DNA from: CANLDA01 sp964021645
Lineage (GTDB): Bacteria; Pseudomonadota; Alphaproteobacteria; Rhodobacterales; Rhodobacteraceae
NCBI GenBank assembly: GCA_964021645.1
Contig: CAXIAD010000006.1
Span: 1 to 64,000, forward strand
DNA length: 64,000 nt
Reading direction: 5' to 3'
Below are positions 16,485 to 24,890 of the stretch, piece by piece (the stretch's first letter is position 1; every line of letters starts with the position of its first letter). The notes under the pieces are model-generated. The model was given only the letters and a program-made list of their open reading frames with translations. It was not told where the DNA came from and did no database searches. Position numbers and translations under genes: made by a program.

Positions 16485-17462
16485 CTAGCGTTCCTTGACG
16501 TAGGGCTCGCCACCTGCTCTTGGCGGCACAGCCTTGCCCACAAAACCGGCTAAAATGACCACGGTCAGAATATACGGAAGAGCATCAAGTAGTTGAATTT
16601 GAACGGTAAAACCAATCGCAGATTCAATAATGTCGGGCCTAAGTGCGATCGCTTGTAGGTATCCAAATAGCAGTGTTGCAGATAGGGCGTGCCACGGGCG
16701 CCATTTGGCAAAGATCAACGCCGCCAAGGCAATGAAACCGCGTCCGGCGGTCATGTCCTTAACAAAGCCTGCTTGCAGCGCTGTTGCCAGATAGGCCCCT
16801 GCAATCCCGCATAGCACACCGCAAATTATAACGGCGGCATAGCGCAGGCTGACAACCGAAACACCAGCAGTATCCACGGCAGCGGGGTTTTCACCAACTG
16901 CACGCAGTCTCAGGCCAAAGCGGGTGCGGTATAGAATCCACCACGTAGCGGGCACCATAAGCAATGCAACATAAACCAGAATGGAGTGCCCAGATATCAG
17001 ATCATGATACAATGGGCCGATTAGCGGCGTATCCTTTAGCGTGGTGGCGAATGGCAGCTCGATTGGCGAAAAGCGACCCTGCCCAATCAACGAGGGTGTA
17101 CGCCCCCCTTGCGAAAACCAATCCTGCGCAATCAAAACGGTTAAACCTGCCGCAAGAAAATTGATCGCCACACCTGAGATCAACTGATTGCCGCGAAAGG
17201 TGATGGAGGCAAGCCCGTGCAACAGTGACAGCGATACCGATGCCCCGATGCCCGCCAAAAGGCCCAGCCAAACTGATCCGGTAACATGCGCGAATGCGGC
17301 AGAGAAAAACGCAGCTGCCAGCATTTTACCCTCTAGTCCGATATCAAAAATGCCAGCGCGTTCAGAAAACAACCCGGCCAAACAGGCCAATAACAACGGA
17401 ACAGCCAAGCGCACGGTACTATCAAGGACGGACAGGTCAAATAAGGATAGGAAATCCATCAT
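16485..17462 (-). CDS. ABC importer permease, nucleoside/BMP type (second permease)
   Basis: 325 residues with about nine hydrophobic helices. It contains the family-typical FDIGLEGKMLAAAF segment near 38-51 and GRGFIALAALIFAKWRP near 238-254, as in NupQ/YufQ-type permeases. It forms the membrane channel together with the other permease, whose gene overlaps it by four bases (ATGA). The operon order is BMP lipoprotein-like receptor, ATPase, permease, permease. Together they import purine nucleosides or related compounds. The precise substrate cannot be read. Confidence 0.9.
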   Translation of the reverse strand: MMDFLSLFDLSVLDSTVRLAVPLLLACLAGLFSERAGIFDIGLEGKMLAAAFFSAAFAHVTGSVWLGLLAGIGASVSLSLLHGLASITFRGNQLISGVAINFLAAGLTVLIAQDWFSQGGRTPSLIGQGRFSPIELPFATTLKDTPLIGPLYHDLISGHSILVYVALLMVPATWWILYRTRFGLRLRAVGENPAAVDTAGVSVVSLRYAAVIICGVLCGIAGAYLATALQAGFVKDMTAGRGFIALAALIFAKWRPWHALSATLLFGYLQAIALRPDIIESAIGFTVQIQLLDALPYILTVVILAGFVGKAVPPRAGGEPYVKER

Positions 17463-18556
17463 GCGCCTCCCTTACGGATCATAAAGAAGAGCTTCTCAAG
17501 GGGCATTCGCACCATATTATCCAAAGCGCCGGTGAACATGATGACCAGCGCCTGAATAACGATGATCAACTCGCGTGGAATTTTTGTCCAGAGGGCAAGT
17601 TCTGCACCGCCTTGGTACAGAAACCCAAACAGAATGGCGGCCAGAAACACGCCGAACGGATGGTTTCTCCCCATCAGCGCAACGGCGATACCGATAAAGC
17701 CTGCACCCTCTGTCGAATTCAAGATAAGACGCTCTGCCTCGCCCATTGTGGTGTTGACGGCCATCATCCCAGCAAGAGCGCCAGAAATCAGCATTGCGAT
17801 AATGGTGATTTTTGCCGGATGAATGCCCGCGTATTTCGCGCCGCTTTCAGAAAACCCAAAGGATCGGATTTCATAACCCAATACCGTGCGTCGGATCAGA
17901 AACCACACCAAAACACAGGCGGCTAGGGCAACAAAAAAGGTCACATTCGCAGGGGAGCCACGAAAGAGGATTGTCTCACTTGTTGAAAACATATCGCGGA
18001 AAGTCGGCAAATGCGTTGCCTCGGGGAATTTGGCGGTGGCAGGGTCCATAGCGCCGACTGGGCGCAAGATATTCACTAAAACATAGTTTAGCACCGCAGC
18101 GGCGATGAAATTGAACATGATGGTTGTGATTACGATATGACTGCCACGTTTGGCCTGTAAGATGGCAGGAAGATACGCCCAAACAGCGCCAAACATCGCC
18201 GCTGCCAAGCTGGCCCCGATCAAGGCTAAGGACCAATGCGGCCAGGGTATGTATAGGCAGACCAAAGCCGCCCCTAGCCCCCCAATCATCGCCTGACCCT
18301 CGCCGCCGATATTAAACAGCCGCGCGTGAAAAGCGACGGAAACAGCAAGGCCGGTGAACATGAAATTAGTCGCGTAATATAGCGTGTAACCCCAGCCAGC
18401 AGATCGCATTAGCGCGCCTTCGACCATCAGGTTGAAGGCTGTTACGGGGCTCTCTCCAATGGCCAGAATGACCAGGGCAGATATAATCGCAGCAAGCAGC
18501 AGGCTGATCACTGGGATCAGGACAATGTCGGCCCATTTCGGCATCGTATCCATCAA
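17459..18556 (-). CDS. ABC importer permease, nucleoside/BMP type (first permease)
   Basis: 365 residues with about ten hydrophobic helices. It contains FNIGGEGQAMIGGL (about 81-94) and the GAGFIGIAVALMGRNHP motif (about 285-301), which mark NupP/YufP-type permeases. Two start codons in tandem (ATG ATG) overlap the end of the ATPase gene by four bases. It pairs with the following permease as a heterodimer. Regulation is probably through the promoter upstream of the binding-protein gene. Confidence 0.9.
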   Translation of the reverse strand: MMDTMPKWADIVLIPVISLLLAAIISALVILAIGESPVTAFNLMVEGALMRSAGWGYTLYYATNFMFTGLAVSVAFHARLFNIGGEGQAMIGGLGAALVCLYIPWPHWSLALIGASLAAAMFGAVWAYLPAILQAKRGSHIVITTIMFNFIAAAVLNYVLVNILRPVGAMDPATAKFPEATHLPTFRDMFSTSETILFRGSPANVTFFVALAACVLVWFLIRRTVLGYEIRSFGFSESGAKYAGIHPAKITIIAMLISGALAGMMAVNTTMGEAERLILNSTEGAGFIGIAVALMGRNHPFGVFLAAILFGFLYQGGAELALWTKIPRELIIVIQALVIMFTGALDNMVRMPLEKLFFMIRKGGA

Positions 18557-20115
18557 TCGGCCTCCCCGGTGATACCGGCCATCAACAGGCCCAGCTCTTT
18601 TTCGTTAGTGTCTGCGACATTACGTTCGCCCATAATGTGCCCGTCAAACATTACCGCAACACGGTCTGCCAGTGAGAGGATTTCTTCGAGCTCAACGCTG
18701 ACCAACAAAATGGCTTTGCCTTGGTCGCGCAGGCTGACAATCTGTTGATGGATGAATTCAATCGCCCCAATATCCACACCGCGTGTCGGTTGACCGATCA
18801 GCAATAAATCGGGATTGCGTTCAATCTCGCGTGCGAGCACGATTTTCTGCTGGTTACCGCCTGAAAAATTCTTGGCGGATAGTTTGGGGTTCGGCGGGCG
18901 AACGTCAAAACGCTCCATCTTGTCGGCCGCTTGCGATTGAATCTCAGCATTGTTCATCAAGACCCCGGATTGAATTTCTGGGTCGCGATGATAGCCGAAC
19001 ACGGTGTTTTCCCAGGCGGAAAACTCCATTATCAGGCCTTCGCGTTGACGGTCCTCGGGGACATGCGCAATACCGCATGCGCGCCGTGCAAGACCATTGG
19101 CATTGGGGCCGGACAGCGGCAGCTCTTGACCATTGACGCGGATCACGCCTGTGCCATTTGTGATCCCGCCAAGCACCTCAAGCAATTCGGATTGCCCATT
19201 GCCAGCAACCCCCGCGATGCCGACGATTTCACCTGCACGCACGGTCAGATTGACGCCCTTAACGCGCGCGACGCCTTTGTCATCAACAACATGTAGGTCG
19301 GTGATTTCCAGCACGCTTTCGCCGGGGGACGCAGGCGTCTTGTCAACTTGCAACAGCACTTTGCGTCCGACCATGAGCTCTGCGAGGTGCTCTGGGCTGG
19401 TTTCTTCTGTTTTGACGGTCGCGGTCATTTCGCCGCGCCGCATGACGCTAACGGTATCAGTATATTCCATAATTTCGCGCAGCTTATGCGTGATCAGGAT
19501 GATGGTTTTGCCCTCGGCGCGTAGACGGTCAAGGATGCGAAAGAGCTGATCGGCCTCGGCGGGTGTTAAAACACCAGTGGGCTCGTCTAGAATTAGAATA
19601 TCGGCCTGTCGGTATAGGGCCTTTAGGATTTCAACACGCTGCTGATGCCCTACGCTTAGGTTCTCAATCAACATGTCGGGGTCGACCTGAAGCTCGTATT
19701 CCTGCGCCAGACGGGTTAGCGCCTTGCGGGCTTTGGCAAGGGACGGGCGTAACAATCGACCATCCTCTGCGCCGAGGATGACGTTTTCAAGGACCGAGAA
19801 GTTTTCGACTAACTTAAAGTGCTGAAAAACCATGCCAATGCCCGCTGCGATCGCGGCCTGACTGTCGGGGATTTGGGTCTTTTGACCCTGAATATAAATG
19901 TCGCCTTTGTCGGCTTTGTAGAATCCATACAGGATTGACATCAAAGTGGATTTTCCAGCCCCATTTTCACCAATAATCCCATGAATGGTACCTGGTTGAA
20001 CCGAGATGGATATATCTTTGTTGGCCTGAACCGGACCAAAGGCTTTGGAAATCCCCCGAAGCTCAATGGCTGGGACGGCCGCTGAGGGCCGTCCCGATTT
20101 TTCATGCGCTGACAT
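18553..20115 (-). CDS. ABC importer ATPase with two nucleotide-binding domains
   Basis: 520 residues in two fused ABC domains. The N-terminal one has GENGAGKST (Walker A, about 53-61), LSVGHQQR (signature) and ILILDEPT (Walker B). The C-terminal one has a degenerate Walker A (GVAGNGQSE) but an intact FSGGNQQK signature and LLIGQPTRGVD. This asymmetric layout is standard for ribose/nucleoside-type importers and is not damage. It starts five bases after the receptor gene and overlaps the first permease by four bases, so the four genes form one operon. Confidence 0.94.
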   Translation of the reverse strand: MSAHEKSGRPSAAVPAIELRGISKAFGPVQANKDISISVQPGTIHGIIGENGAGKSTLMSILYGFYKADKGDIYIQGQKTQIPDSQAAIAAGIGMVFQHFKLVENFSVLENVILGAEDGRLLRPSLAKARKALTRLAQEYELQVDPDMLIENLSVGHQQRVEILKALYRQADILILDEPTGVLTPAEADQLFRILDRLRAEGKTIILITHKLREIMEYTDTVSVMRRGEMTATVKTEETSPEHLAELMVGRKVLLQVDKTPASPGESVLEITDLHVVDDKGVARVKGVNLTVRAGEIVGIAGVAGNGQSELLEVLGGITNGTGVIRVNGQELPLSGPNANGLARRACGIAHVPEDRQREGLIMEFSAWENTVFGYHRDPEIQSGVLMNNAEIQSQAADKMERFDVRPPNPKLSAKNFSGGNQQKIVLAREIERNPDLLLIGQPTRGVDIGAIEFIHQQIVSLRDQGKAILLVSVELEEILSLADRVAVMFDGHIMGERNVADTNEKELGLLMAGITGEAD

Positions 20116-20120
20116 TCGGT

Positions 20121-21110
20121 TTATTCAACCGGGCAGGCGTTGTCCGACATATAGTCATGCACTGCAACAGCGCCGGTTGCGATGTCATAGGCCGCTTTGT
20201 AGGCAGCACCAGACATTTCACCTGAGATCAACGAAGCGTTGTTTTCATCAACCGCAAAGCCAACACCGCGATTGTGCAGACCCATCACGTTGAAACCTGT
20301 TTCCAGATCAACACCTGCGCTCATGGCATTGTATACGGCAACGTCGACGCGTTTCATCATTGAGGTAAGAACCTTACCCGGATGCATGTGGTTCTGGTTG
20401 CTATCTACACCGATGGACAGGATGCCCTCGTCGGCAGCTGTCTGAAGCACACCTACACCAGTACCGCCTGCTGCTGCGTAAACAACGTCAGCACCCTGTG
20501 CGATTTGTGCTTTGGTCAACTCCGCACCTTTTACCGGATCATTCCATGCTGCTGGCGTGCTGCCCGTCATATTTTGAATGATTTTGGCATCGGGATTGGC
20601 CGCTCTAACACCCTGCGCATAGCCACAAGCGAATTTACGGATCAAGGGGATGTCCATGCCACCGATAAAACCAACGGTGCCAGTTTTGGATGCCATGCCA
20701 GCCAGCATGCCGACCAGGTAGCTGCCCTCATGTTCGTTGAACACAACGGAGCGTACGTTAGGCTCTTGTACAACCATGTCGATGATGGCGAATTTGGTGT
20801 CTGGATAGTCTGGCGCGACCTCACCCAACACGTTGCCAAAGGCAAAGCCGGTCATCACAATGGGGTTGGCACCAGCTTCAGCAAAACGGCGCAAGGCTTG
20901 TTCGCGTTGAGCTTCGGATTGTAGTTCGATCTCGCGGAAGGTTCCGCCCGTTTCTGCGGCCCAGCGTTGCGCACCTGCAAAGGCTGCTTCGTTGAATGAT
21001 TTGTCAAACTTGCCACCAAGATCAAAGATCAAGGCAGGCTCGGCCAAGCTGGCGGTGGCGGTCAACACAGCGGCAGCTGCGGTCCCGAGGAATTTTTGAA
21101 GCAAGGTCAT
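20121..21110 (-). CDS. BMP-family substrate-binding protein (nucleoside/purine receptor)
   Basis: 329 residues. Residues 1-23 form a signal peptide ending ASLAEP; there is no lipobox Cys, so the protein is free in the periplasm. The mature part is a BMP/PnrA-type receptor with FDLGGKFDKSFNEAAF near 29-44 (base-binding Asp/Phe region), GFIGGMDIPLIRKF and AGGTGVGVLQ. The family binds purine nucleosides. It is the first gene of the importer operon with a good ribosome site (GGGAGAG). An inverted repeat 107 bases upstream may be its operator. Confidence 0.93.
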   Translation of the reverse strand: MTLLQKFLGTAAAAVLTATASLAEPALIFDLGGKFDKSFNEAAFAGAQRWAAETGGTFREIELQSEAQREQALRRFAEAGANPIVMTGFAFGNVLGEVAPDYPDTKFAIIDMVVQEPNVRSVVFNEHEGSYLVGMLAGMASKTGTVGFIGGMDIPLIRKFACGYAQGVRAANPDAKIIQNMTGSTPAAWNDPVKGAELTKAQIAQGADVVYAAAGGTGVGVLQTAADEGILSIGVDSNQNHMHPGKVLTSMMKRVDVAVYNAMSAGVDLETGFNVMGLHNRGVGFAVDENNASLISGEMSGAAYKAAYDIATGAVAVHDYMSDNACPVE

Positions 21111-21216
21111 ATATCTCTCCCAAATATTGTTTTGATCCGGTCATTGGCGTGTTGCCGGAGCATTTGAATGTCTGGCTCTTTTCAGATCATCGTTAAGTTA
21201 GGCCGAAGAGAGTGGT

Positions 21217-21241
21217 TTTGGTCAACCGATTCTTGACCAAA
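21217..21241. promoter_or_regulatory. Operator-like inverted repeat upstream of the BMP importer
   Basis: TTTGGTCAA (21217-21225) and TTGACCAAA (21233-21241) form a perfect 9-bp inverted repeat with a seven-base spacer. The GGTC/GACC core resembles GntR-family operators. It lies in the gap between rimI's stop and the importer's first gene. A terminator is less likely as no U-run follows. Confidence 0.45.
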
Positions 21242-21273
21242 TGGCCGAAAAACGGCTGGATTACTGCATGACG

Positions 21274-21690
21274 CTAAGTCAATGTGCGGGTGAAAATATT
21301 GGCGTCCACAAATGACCCATCACGGCGTTTGTAATACTTAGCGCGGGTACCTGAGCATATATAACCCGCTGTTTTGTATACTTTTTTTGCCGAAATATTG
21401 TCATCTGCAACCTCCAGAAATGCCTGTTTAGCACCGAGTTTGACCGCCCTATCCTCAAAGTCACTCAATAGGTTCTTGCCAAAGCCACGCCCTTGAAAAT
21501 CAGGCAGAACCGCGATCGTTAATAACTCTGCCTCATCAAATATGACCCGCCCCAGAGCAAATCCATGAGCGTGAGAAACGCAAAAACATGTGGGGGACTG
21601 CAAGAGGTCACGAAACTCGATTTCGCTCCAGTGGCGCTCTTGGGTGAAGGCCGCAGCATGTATGCGCGCAAGGTCTTTTGGGACGCTCAC
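21274..21690 (-). CDS. rimI: Ribosomal protein bS18-alanine N-acetyltransferase (GNAT)
   Basis: 138-residue GNAT acetyltransferase. The acetyl-CoA loop is QGRGFGKNLL (about 65-74, Q/R-x-x-G-x-G/A), preceded by ELLTIAVLPD and followed by LEVADDNISAKKVYKTAGY, the pattern of RimI. It overlaps tsaB by four bases, the common tsaB-rimI arrangement, which supports the name. It probably acetylates the N-terminal Ala of ribosomal protein S18. Some RimI-like enzymes modify other N-termini. Confidence 0.85.
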   Translation of the reverse strand: MSVPKDLARIHAAAFTQERHWSEIEFRDLLQSPTCFCVSHAHGFALGRVIFDEAELLTIAVLPDFQGRGFGKNLLSDFEDRAVKLGAKQAFLEVADDNISAKKVYKTAGYICSGTRAKYYKRRDGSFVDANIFTRTLT

Positions 21691-22283
21691 AGGATTAGGG
21701 GCGGCAAATCACGTGCCGGGGCGGCATCAGCCGCGCGAATGTAAAGCGGGGCGGGAGAGGCTTGTGGAAGATGTCGGCGCAAGGCTGCAATCCGGCCAAT
21801 GTTTTCAGCAAGCTGAGCAGGTGGAGGAGGCAGCAAAATTGGCAGGTTTGTATCGAGATTTGCGCCGGTCAAGCGGGGCGTTAACGGGGGCGCCGCGTCG
21901 GGCGTCGTATCAAGCGCATAGACCTGTTCACGCGGCGCTGGCACTGTTGCGATGTGAGGCGAGGTCTGACCGTAGCTCGTTGCCTCAAAGGTAGAAACAC
22001 CCACGGCAGGGATGTCCAACGCAAGGGCAAGACCGCGCGCGGCGGCGACAGATATCCGTATTCCAGTGAATTTCCCTGTACCAACTCCGACACCAATCTC
22101 AGATATATCTTGCCGTGTTACACCTTGTGAAGCAAGGTGTTCTTCGATCAACACCATCAACCGCTCCGCCTGTCCACGGCTCATCTCCTCGGCACAGGAG
22201 GCGATGATGTCTTCGCCACGAAGCAAAGCGGCCGCGCAATGCGCAGCCGATGTATCAAACCCTAGTACAAGCGGTGTGGTCAC
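21687..22283 (-). CDS. tsaB: tRNA threonylcarbamoyladenosine biosynthesis protein TsaB
   Basis: 198 residues from a GTG at 22283, with GGGGT eight bases upstream; a TTG overlapping the nfu stop at 22313 is the alternative. The ASKHA-fold N-terminus reads LVLGFDTSAAHCAAAL and is followed by GVGVGTGKFTGIRIS, both TsaB hallmarks. It forms the TsaB-TsaD-TsaE complex that makes t6A37 in ANN-decoding tRNAs. It sits between nfu and rimI, overlapping the latter. The C-terminal part is Pro/Ala-rich and variable, as usual. Confidence 0.92.
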   Translation of the reverse strand: MTTPLVLGFDTSAAHCAAALLRGEDIIASCAEEMSRGQAERLMVLIEEHLASQGVTRQDISEIGVGVGTGKFTGIRISVAAARGLALALDIPAVGVSTFEATSYGQTSPHIATVPAPREQVYALDTTPDAAPPLTPRLTGANLDTNLPILLPPPPAQLAENIGRIAALRRHLPQASPAPLYIRAADAAPARDLPPLIL

Positions 22284-22309
22284 GTGAAGTACCCCAAAAA
22301 GCGGTTGGA

Positions 22310-22873
22310 TCAAACTGCGACAGGTCGCACTTCGGTCACCTCTGGGATGTAGTGACGCAGCAGGTTTTCGATACCCATTTTCAGGGTCAAAGTGGAGGAG
22401 GGGCAGCCTGCGCAGGCGCCTTGCATATGCAGATAGACAACACCGCGATCAAACCCATGAAACGTGATATCCCCGCCGTCTTGCGCCACAGCCGGGCGTA
22501 CGCGCGTATCAAGTAACTCTTTGATTTGATCGACAATCTCAACATCAGGTCCAGAATGATCCGCATGTCCCGACGGGGCCATCGCCTCGCCAGCCATTAC
22601 AGGCTGACCAGACTGGAAATGCTCCATTATCGCGCCAAGCAAAGCAGGTTTTACATGATCCCACTCAGTTGCCTCAGTCTTGGTTACAGTAATGAAATCA
22701 TTGCCAAAAAACACACCAGCCACGCCACCAACTGCAAAAATGCGGCTTGCGAGAGGAGAGGCACCAGCGCCCTCAGCTGAAGGGAAATCTGCTGTCCCTG
22801 TGCCCAAAACAGTCTGTCCGGGTAGGAATTTCAATGTCGCAGGGTTGGGTGTAGACTCTGTCTGGATAAACAT
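22310..22873 (-). CDS. Nfu-type iron-sulfur cluster carrier
   Basis: 187 residues from ATG 22873 (MFIQTES, the usual family start, with AAAGG upstream). The N-terminal Nfu domain is TESTPNPATLKFLPG. The C-terminal NifU-like domain contains the cluster-binding C-x-x-C in GACAGCPSS near 148-156. It carries [4Fe-4S] clusters to apo-targets. It is the first gene of nfu-tsaB-rimI. The upstream gap holds an ICE-like (Irr) box and three TTTTGTACAAA palindromes, so iron-dependent control is plausible. Confidence 0.93.
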   Translation of the reverse strand: MFIQTESTPNPATLKFLPGQTVLGTGTADFPSAEGAGASPLASRIFAVGGVAGVFFGNDFITVTKTEATEWDHVKPALLGAIMEHFQSGQPVMAGEAMAPSGHADHSGPDVEIVDQIKELLDTRVRPAVAQDGGDITFHGFDRGVVYLHMQGACAGCPSSTLTLKMGIENLLRHYIPEVTEVRPVAV

Positions 22874-22930
22874 GGGCGCGCCTTTCATCAATGCAGATTG
22901 ATATGCGCTTTGCGCCTCAAACTGTCAAGG

Positions 22931-22947
22931 ATTGGAATGATTCTAAA
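22931..22947. promoter_or_regulatory. ICE-like (Irr) box upstream of nfu
   Basis: ATTGGAATGATTCTAAA matches 12 of 14 defined positions of the alphaproteobacterial iron-control element (TTTAGAA-N3-TTCTAAA), with the right half perfect. It lies 58-74 bases upstream of the nfu start. Confidence 0.5.
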
Positions 22948-23010
22948 CTACACGCACGCTACGTTAACCAGCCAAAACAACGACAAAATCAGCCCGCTGA
23001 GCCACCATTT

Positions 23011-23115
23011 TTTTGTACAAAACGTACAAAACACCCCCCAGTTTTGTACAAATCCCAAATGCAGATTACCCTGATTAGCCCGACGACTCAGCAAATCCAG
23101 CCGATTTTGTACAAA
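23011..23115. repeat. Cluster of TTTTGTACAAA palindromes
   Basis: TTTTGTACAAAA (23011-23022, perfect 12-bp palindrome) is followed at once by a half-site CGTACAAAAC (23023-23032). TTTTGTACAAA recurs at 23042-23052 and 23105-23115. The 377-base gap 22874-23250 between nfu and the universal-stress gene contains these sites, the ICE-like box and one hairpin module. I found no gene in it. Confidence 0.8.
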
Positions 23116-23173
23116 CCTTAAAGCCGAGTAAAGTACGCAGGTTAACACGCCAAAATATGCGCAAAAAATGCTT

Positions 23174-23240
23174 GCTTCTTCTGAGCGAAAATATCCCGGG
23201 GGACTCACATTATTTATAATGTGAGGGGGGCAGAGCCCCC
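23174..23240 (-). repeat. Hairpin + conserved-tail module, copy 2 (after usp)
   Basis: Minus-strand copy starting 11 bases after the usp stop. First hairpin GGGGGC-TCT-GCCCCC (23240-23226), then CTCACATT/AATGTGAG stem (23225-23204), then CCCGGGATATTTT followed by CGCTCAGAAGAAGC. The stem keeps the sequence of copy 1 but the loop differs (AT-rich instead of CGGG). Confidence 0.85.
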
Positions 23241-23250
23241 TGAACCCCTC

Positions 23251-23706
23251 CTAGGTAATCGCCTCAAGACGTTCCTTGGACAAATCCCCCGGCACAATCG
23301 TAATCGGGATCGGCAACGAACCGGCATTTTTGGTCAATTGCGTGACCAAAGGACCAGGCCCCTTGCTGTCGGTATTGGCCCCAAGAACAAGCACGCCAAC
23401 ATCGGGGTCATCGTGAACCTGTGACAGGATCTCGGCAACGGGTTCGCCTTCGCGGATCACCAATTCTGGATCAATGCCCTGCTTGTCGCGCATCCATTTG
23501 GCAAAGACTTCGAAATGCACCTGGATACGCTCGCGAGTTTCCTCGCGCATGATATCGGCGACTCCGATCCAGTGATTGAATTCATCCGGGGGGATGATCG
23601 ACAAAATCTCCACTCCCGCTCCGGTATGTGCCGCACGCATGGCCGCAAAGCGCATGGCGTTCAGACATTCACGGCTGTCGTCTAGAACTACAAGAAACTT
23701 ACGCAT
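23251..23706 (-). CDS. Universal stress protein (UspA family)
   Basis: 151 residues, single Usp domain. It begins with KFLVVLDDSRECLNAMRFA, the family's first strand and nucleotide-facing Asp. Near 127-140 it carries a G-x-x-x-T-x-x-x-x-x region followed by PITIVPG. The canonical ATP-binding G-2x-G-9x-G(S/T) motif is only partly recognisable (LGANTDSKGPGPLVTQL), so nucleotide binding is uncertain. Ribosome site AAGGGAG precedes the ATG. Monocistronic by appearance, followed by a hairpin-tail module. Confidence 0.88.
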   Translation of the reverse strand: MRKFLVVLDDSRECLNAMRFAAMRAAHTGAGVEILSIIPPDEFNHWIGVADIMREETRERIQVHFEVFAKWMRDKQGIDPELVIREGEPVAEILSQVHDDPDVGVLVLGANTDSKGPGPLVTQLTKNAGSLPIPITIVPGDLSKERLEAIT

Positions 23707-23856
23707 GACAAATTCTCCCTTGGCGCGATCATGACGGATGCGTCCCGATCAGGCAATCACAGATCATAGGTCCAGTTTGCGGAGCCTGCAATCGGGTGTT
23801 TCGCTTTTCGTGCGTTTCAACCCTATGTAGCGCGCGCAATATGACCCCGAAATGCA

Positions 23857-24720
23857 TCAGATGCCGGAATGTGCCCAATCCCAATACATTTCGCGCACGC
23901 GGCGTGTGATGGGGCCAGTTTGATATTGCGTCTCGTCAAAGGCGCTGACTGCGGAGACTTTGGCCATGTTCCCGGACAAGAACACCTCATCCGCATCGTG
24001 GAAATCGGCAAAACTAAGGACGGTTTCGTGCACTTTGATACCATCCGCGGCCATGTTGGCGATATGGCGCGCGCGGGTGATGCCCGACAAAAACGTGCCA
24101 TTAGCGATGGGGGTAAAGACCTCGCCATCTTTGACCATGAACACATTGGCGGTGGCGGTTTCGGCGACATTGCCCATGGCGTCAGCCACCAGCGCGTTGC
24201 TAAAGCCTTTGCTTCTGGCCTCGGTCAGCATGCGGGCGTTATTAGGGTAAAGGCAGCCTGCCTTGGCATCCACGACGGCGGTTTCCAGCACGGGACGGCG
24301 AAAGCGGGTTTGGGTCAGGGTTGTGGTGGCGGTCGGGGCGGACATGGGGACCGCCTCAAGGCAGATGGCAAATCCGGTTTCCTCTGCTGACGGGACAATC
24401 GCCGTGACGTCTCCCGCAATGCCCCAATACATGGGCCGGATATAGACGGCCTGATCCTTGGAAAAACCATCTAAACCTTCGCGGATCATGTCGATCATTG
24501 CGTCTGTTTCCACAGTTGGCGTCAGCATCAGCGCGGTGGCAGAACGGTTAACGCGGGCGCAATGGGCCGCAAGGTCAGGGGTGATCCCCTCAAAGAAGCG
24601 CGCGCCGTCAAAGACGGTGGAGCCAAGCCACGCCCCGTGGTCGGCAGCATTCATGACGGGCACGTCGCCCTTGTGCCATGTGCCGTTGAAATAGGTGCGA
24701 ATGTCGGTGCTGATCGCCAT
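23857..24720 (-). CDS. Class IV PLP aminotransferase, branched-chain amino acid type
   Basis: 287 residues. The PLP lysine lies in VVDAKAGCLYPNNARMLTEA (about 149-168), followed by the class IV pattern NVAETATANVFMV and the phosphate-binding FLSGITRARH. Near the N-terminus, DHGAWLGSTVFDGARFF corresponds to the substrate-lid Tyr/Phe region of fold-type IV enzymes. Branched-chain amino acid transaminase is the best fit. D-amino acid transaminase or aminodeoxychorismate lyase are related alternatives that cannot be excluded by eye. It stands alone between usp and phoX on the same strand. Confidence 0.82.
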   Translation of the reverse strand: MAISTDIRTYFNGTWHKGDVPVMNAADHGAWLGSTVFDGARFFEGITPDLAAHCARVNRSATALMLTPTVETDAMIDMIREGLDGFSKDQAVYIRPMYWGIAGDVTAIVPSAEETGFAICLEAVPMSAPTATTTLTQTRFRRPVLETAVVDAKAGCLYPNNARMLTEARSKGFSNALVADAMGNVAETATANVFMVKDGEVFTPIANGTFLSGITRARHIANMAADGIKVHETVLSFADFHDADEVFLSGNMAKVSAVSAFDETQYQTGPITRRVREMYWDWAHSGI

Positions 24721-24837
24721 GGTTGTTTCCGCCTGAGCCTGATGGTGTTTGGGTCGGATGCTAGGCGTGGTTGTGGCGGAGGTCTACTGCGAAATGGGGG
24801 GAGGGCAGGCCAAAGCTGCGATAGGGGCAAGAACGTC

Positions 24838-24867
24838 GCGGCACTCCCGCCTGTGCCGGAGTGCCGC
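24838..24867 (-). terminator. Stem-loop after phoX
   Basis: GCGGCACTCC (24838-24847) pairs perfectly with GGAGTGCCGC (24858-24867), 24 bases past the phoX stop. Only a poor U-tract follows on the minus strand. Confidence 0.5.
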
Positions 24868-24890
24868 AGATTGATGCGCCTGAAATGGCG

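Noticed and set aside
18553..20115. Degenerate Walker A in the second ABC domain as a sign of gene decay
   Set aside because: This asymmetry is normal in the ribose/nucleoside importer ATPase family.
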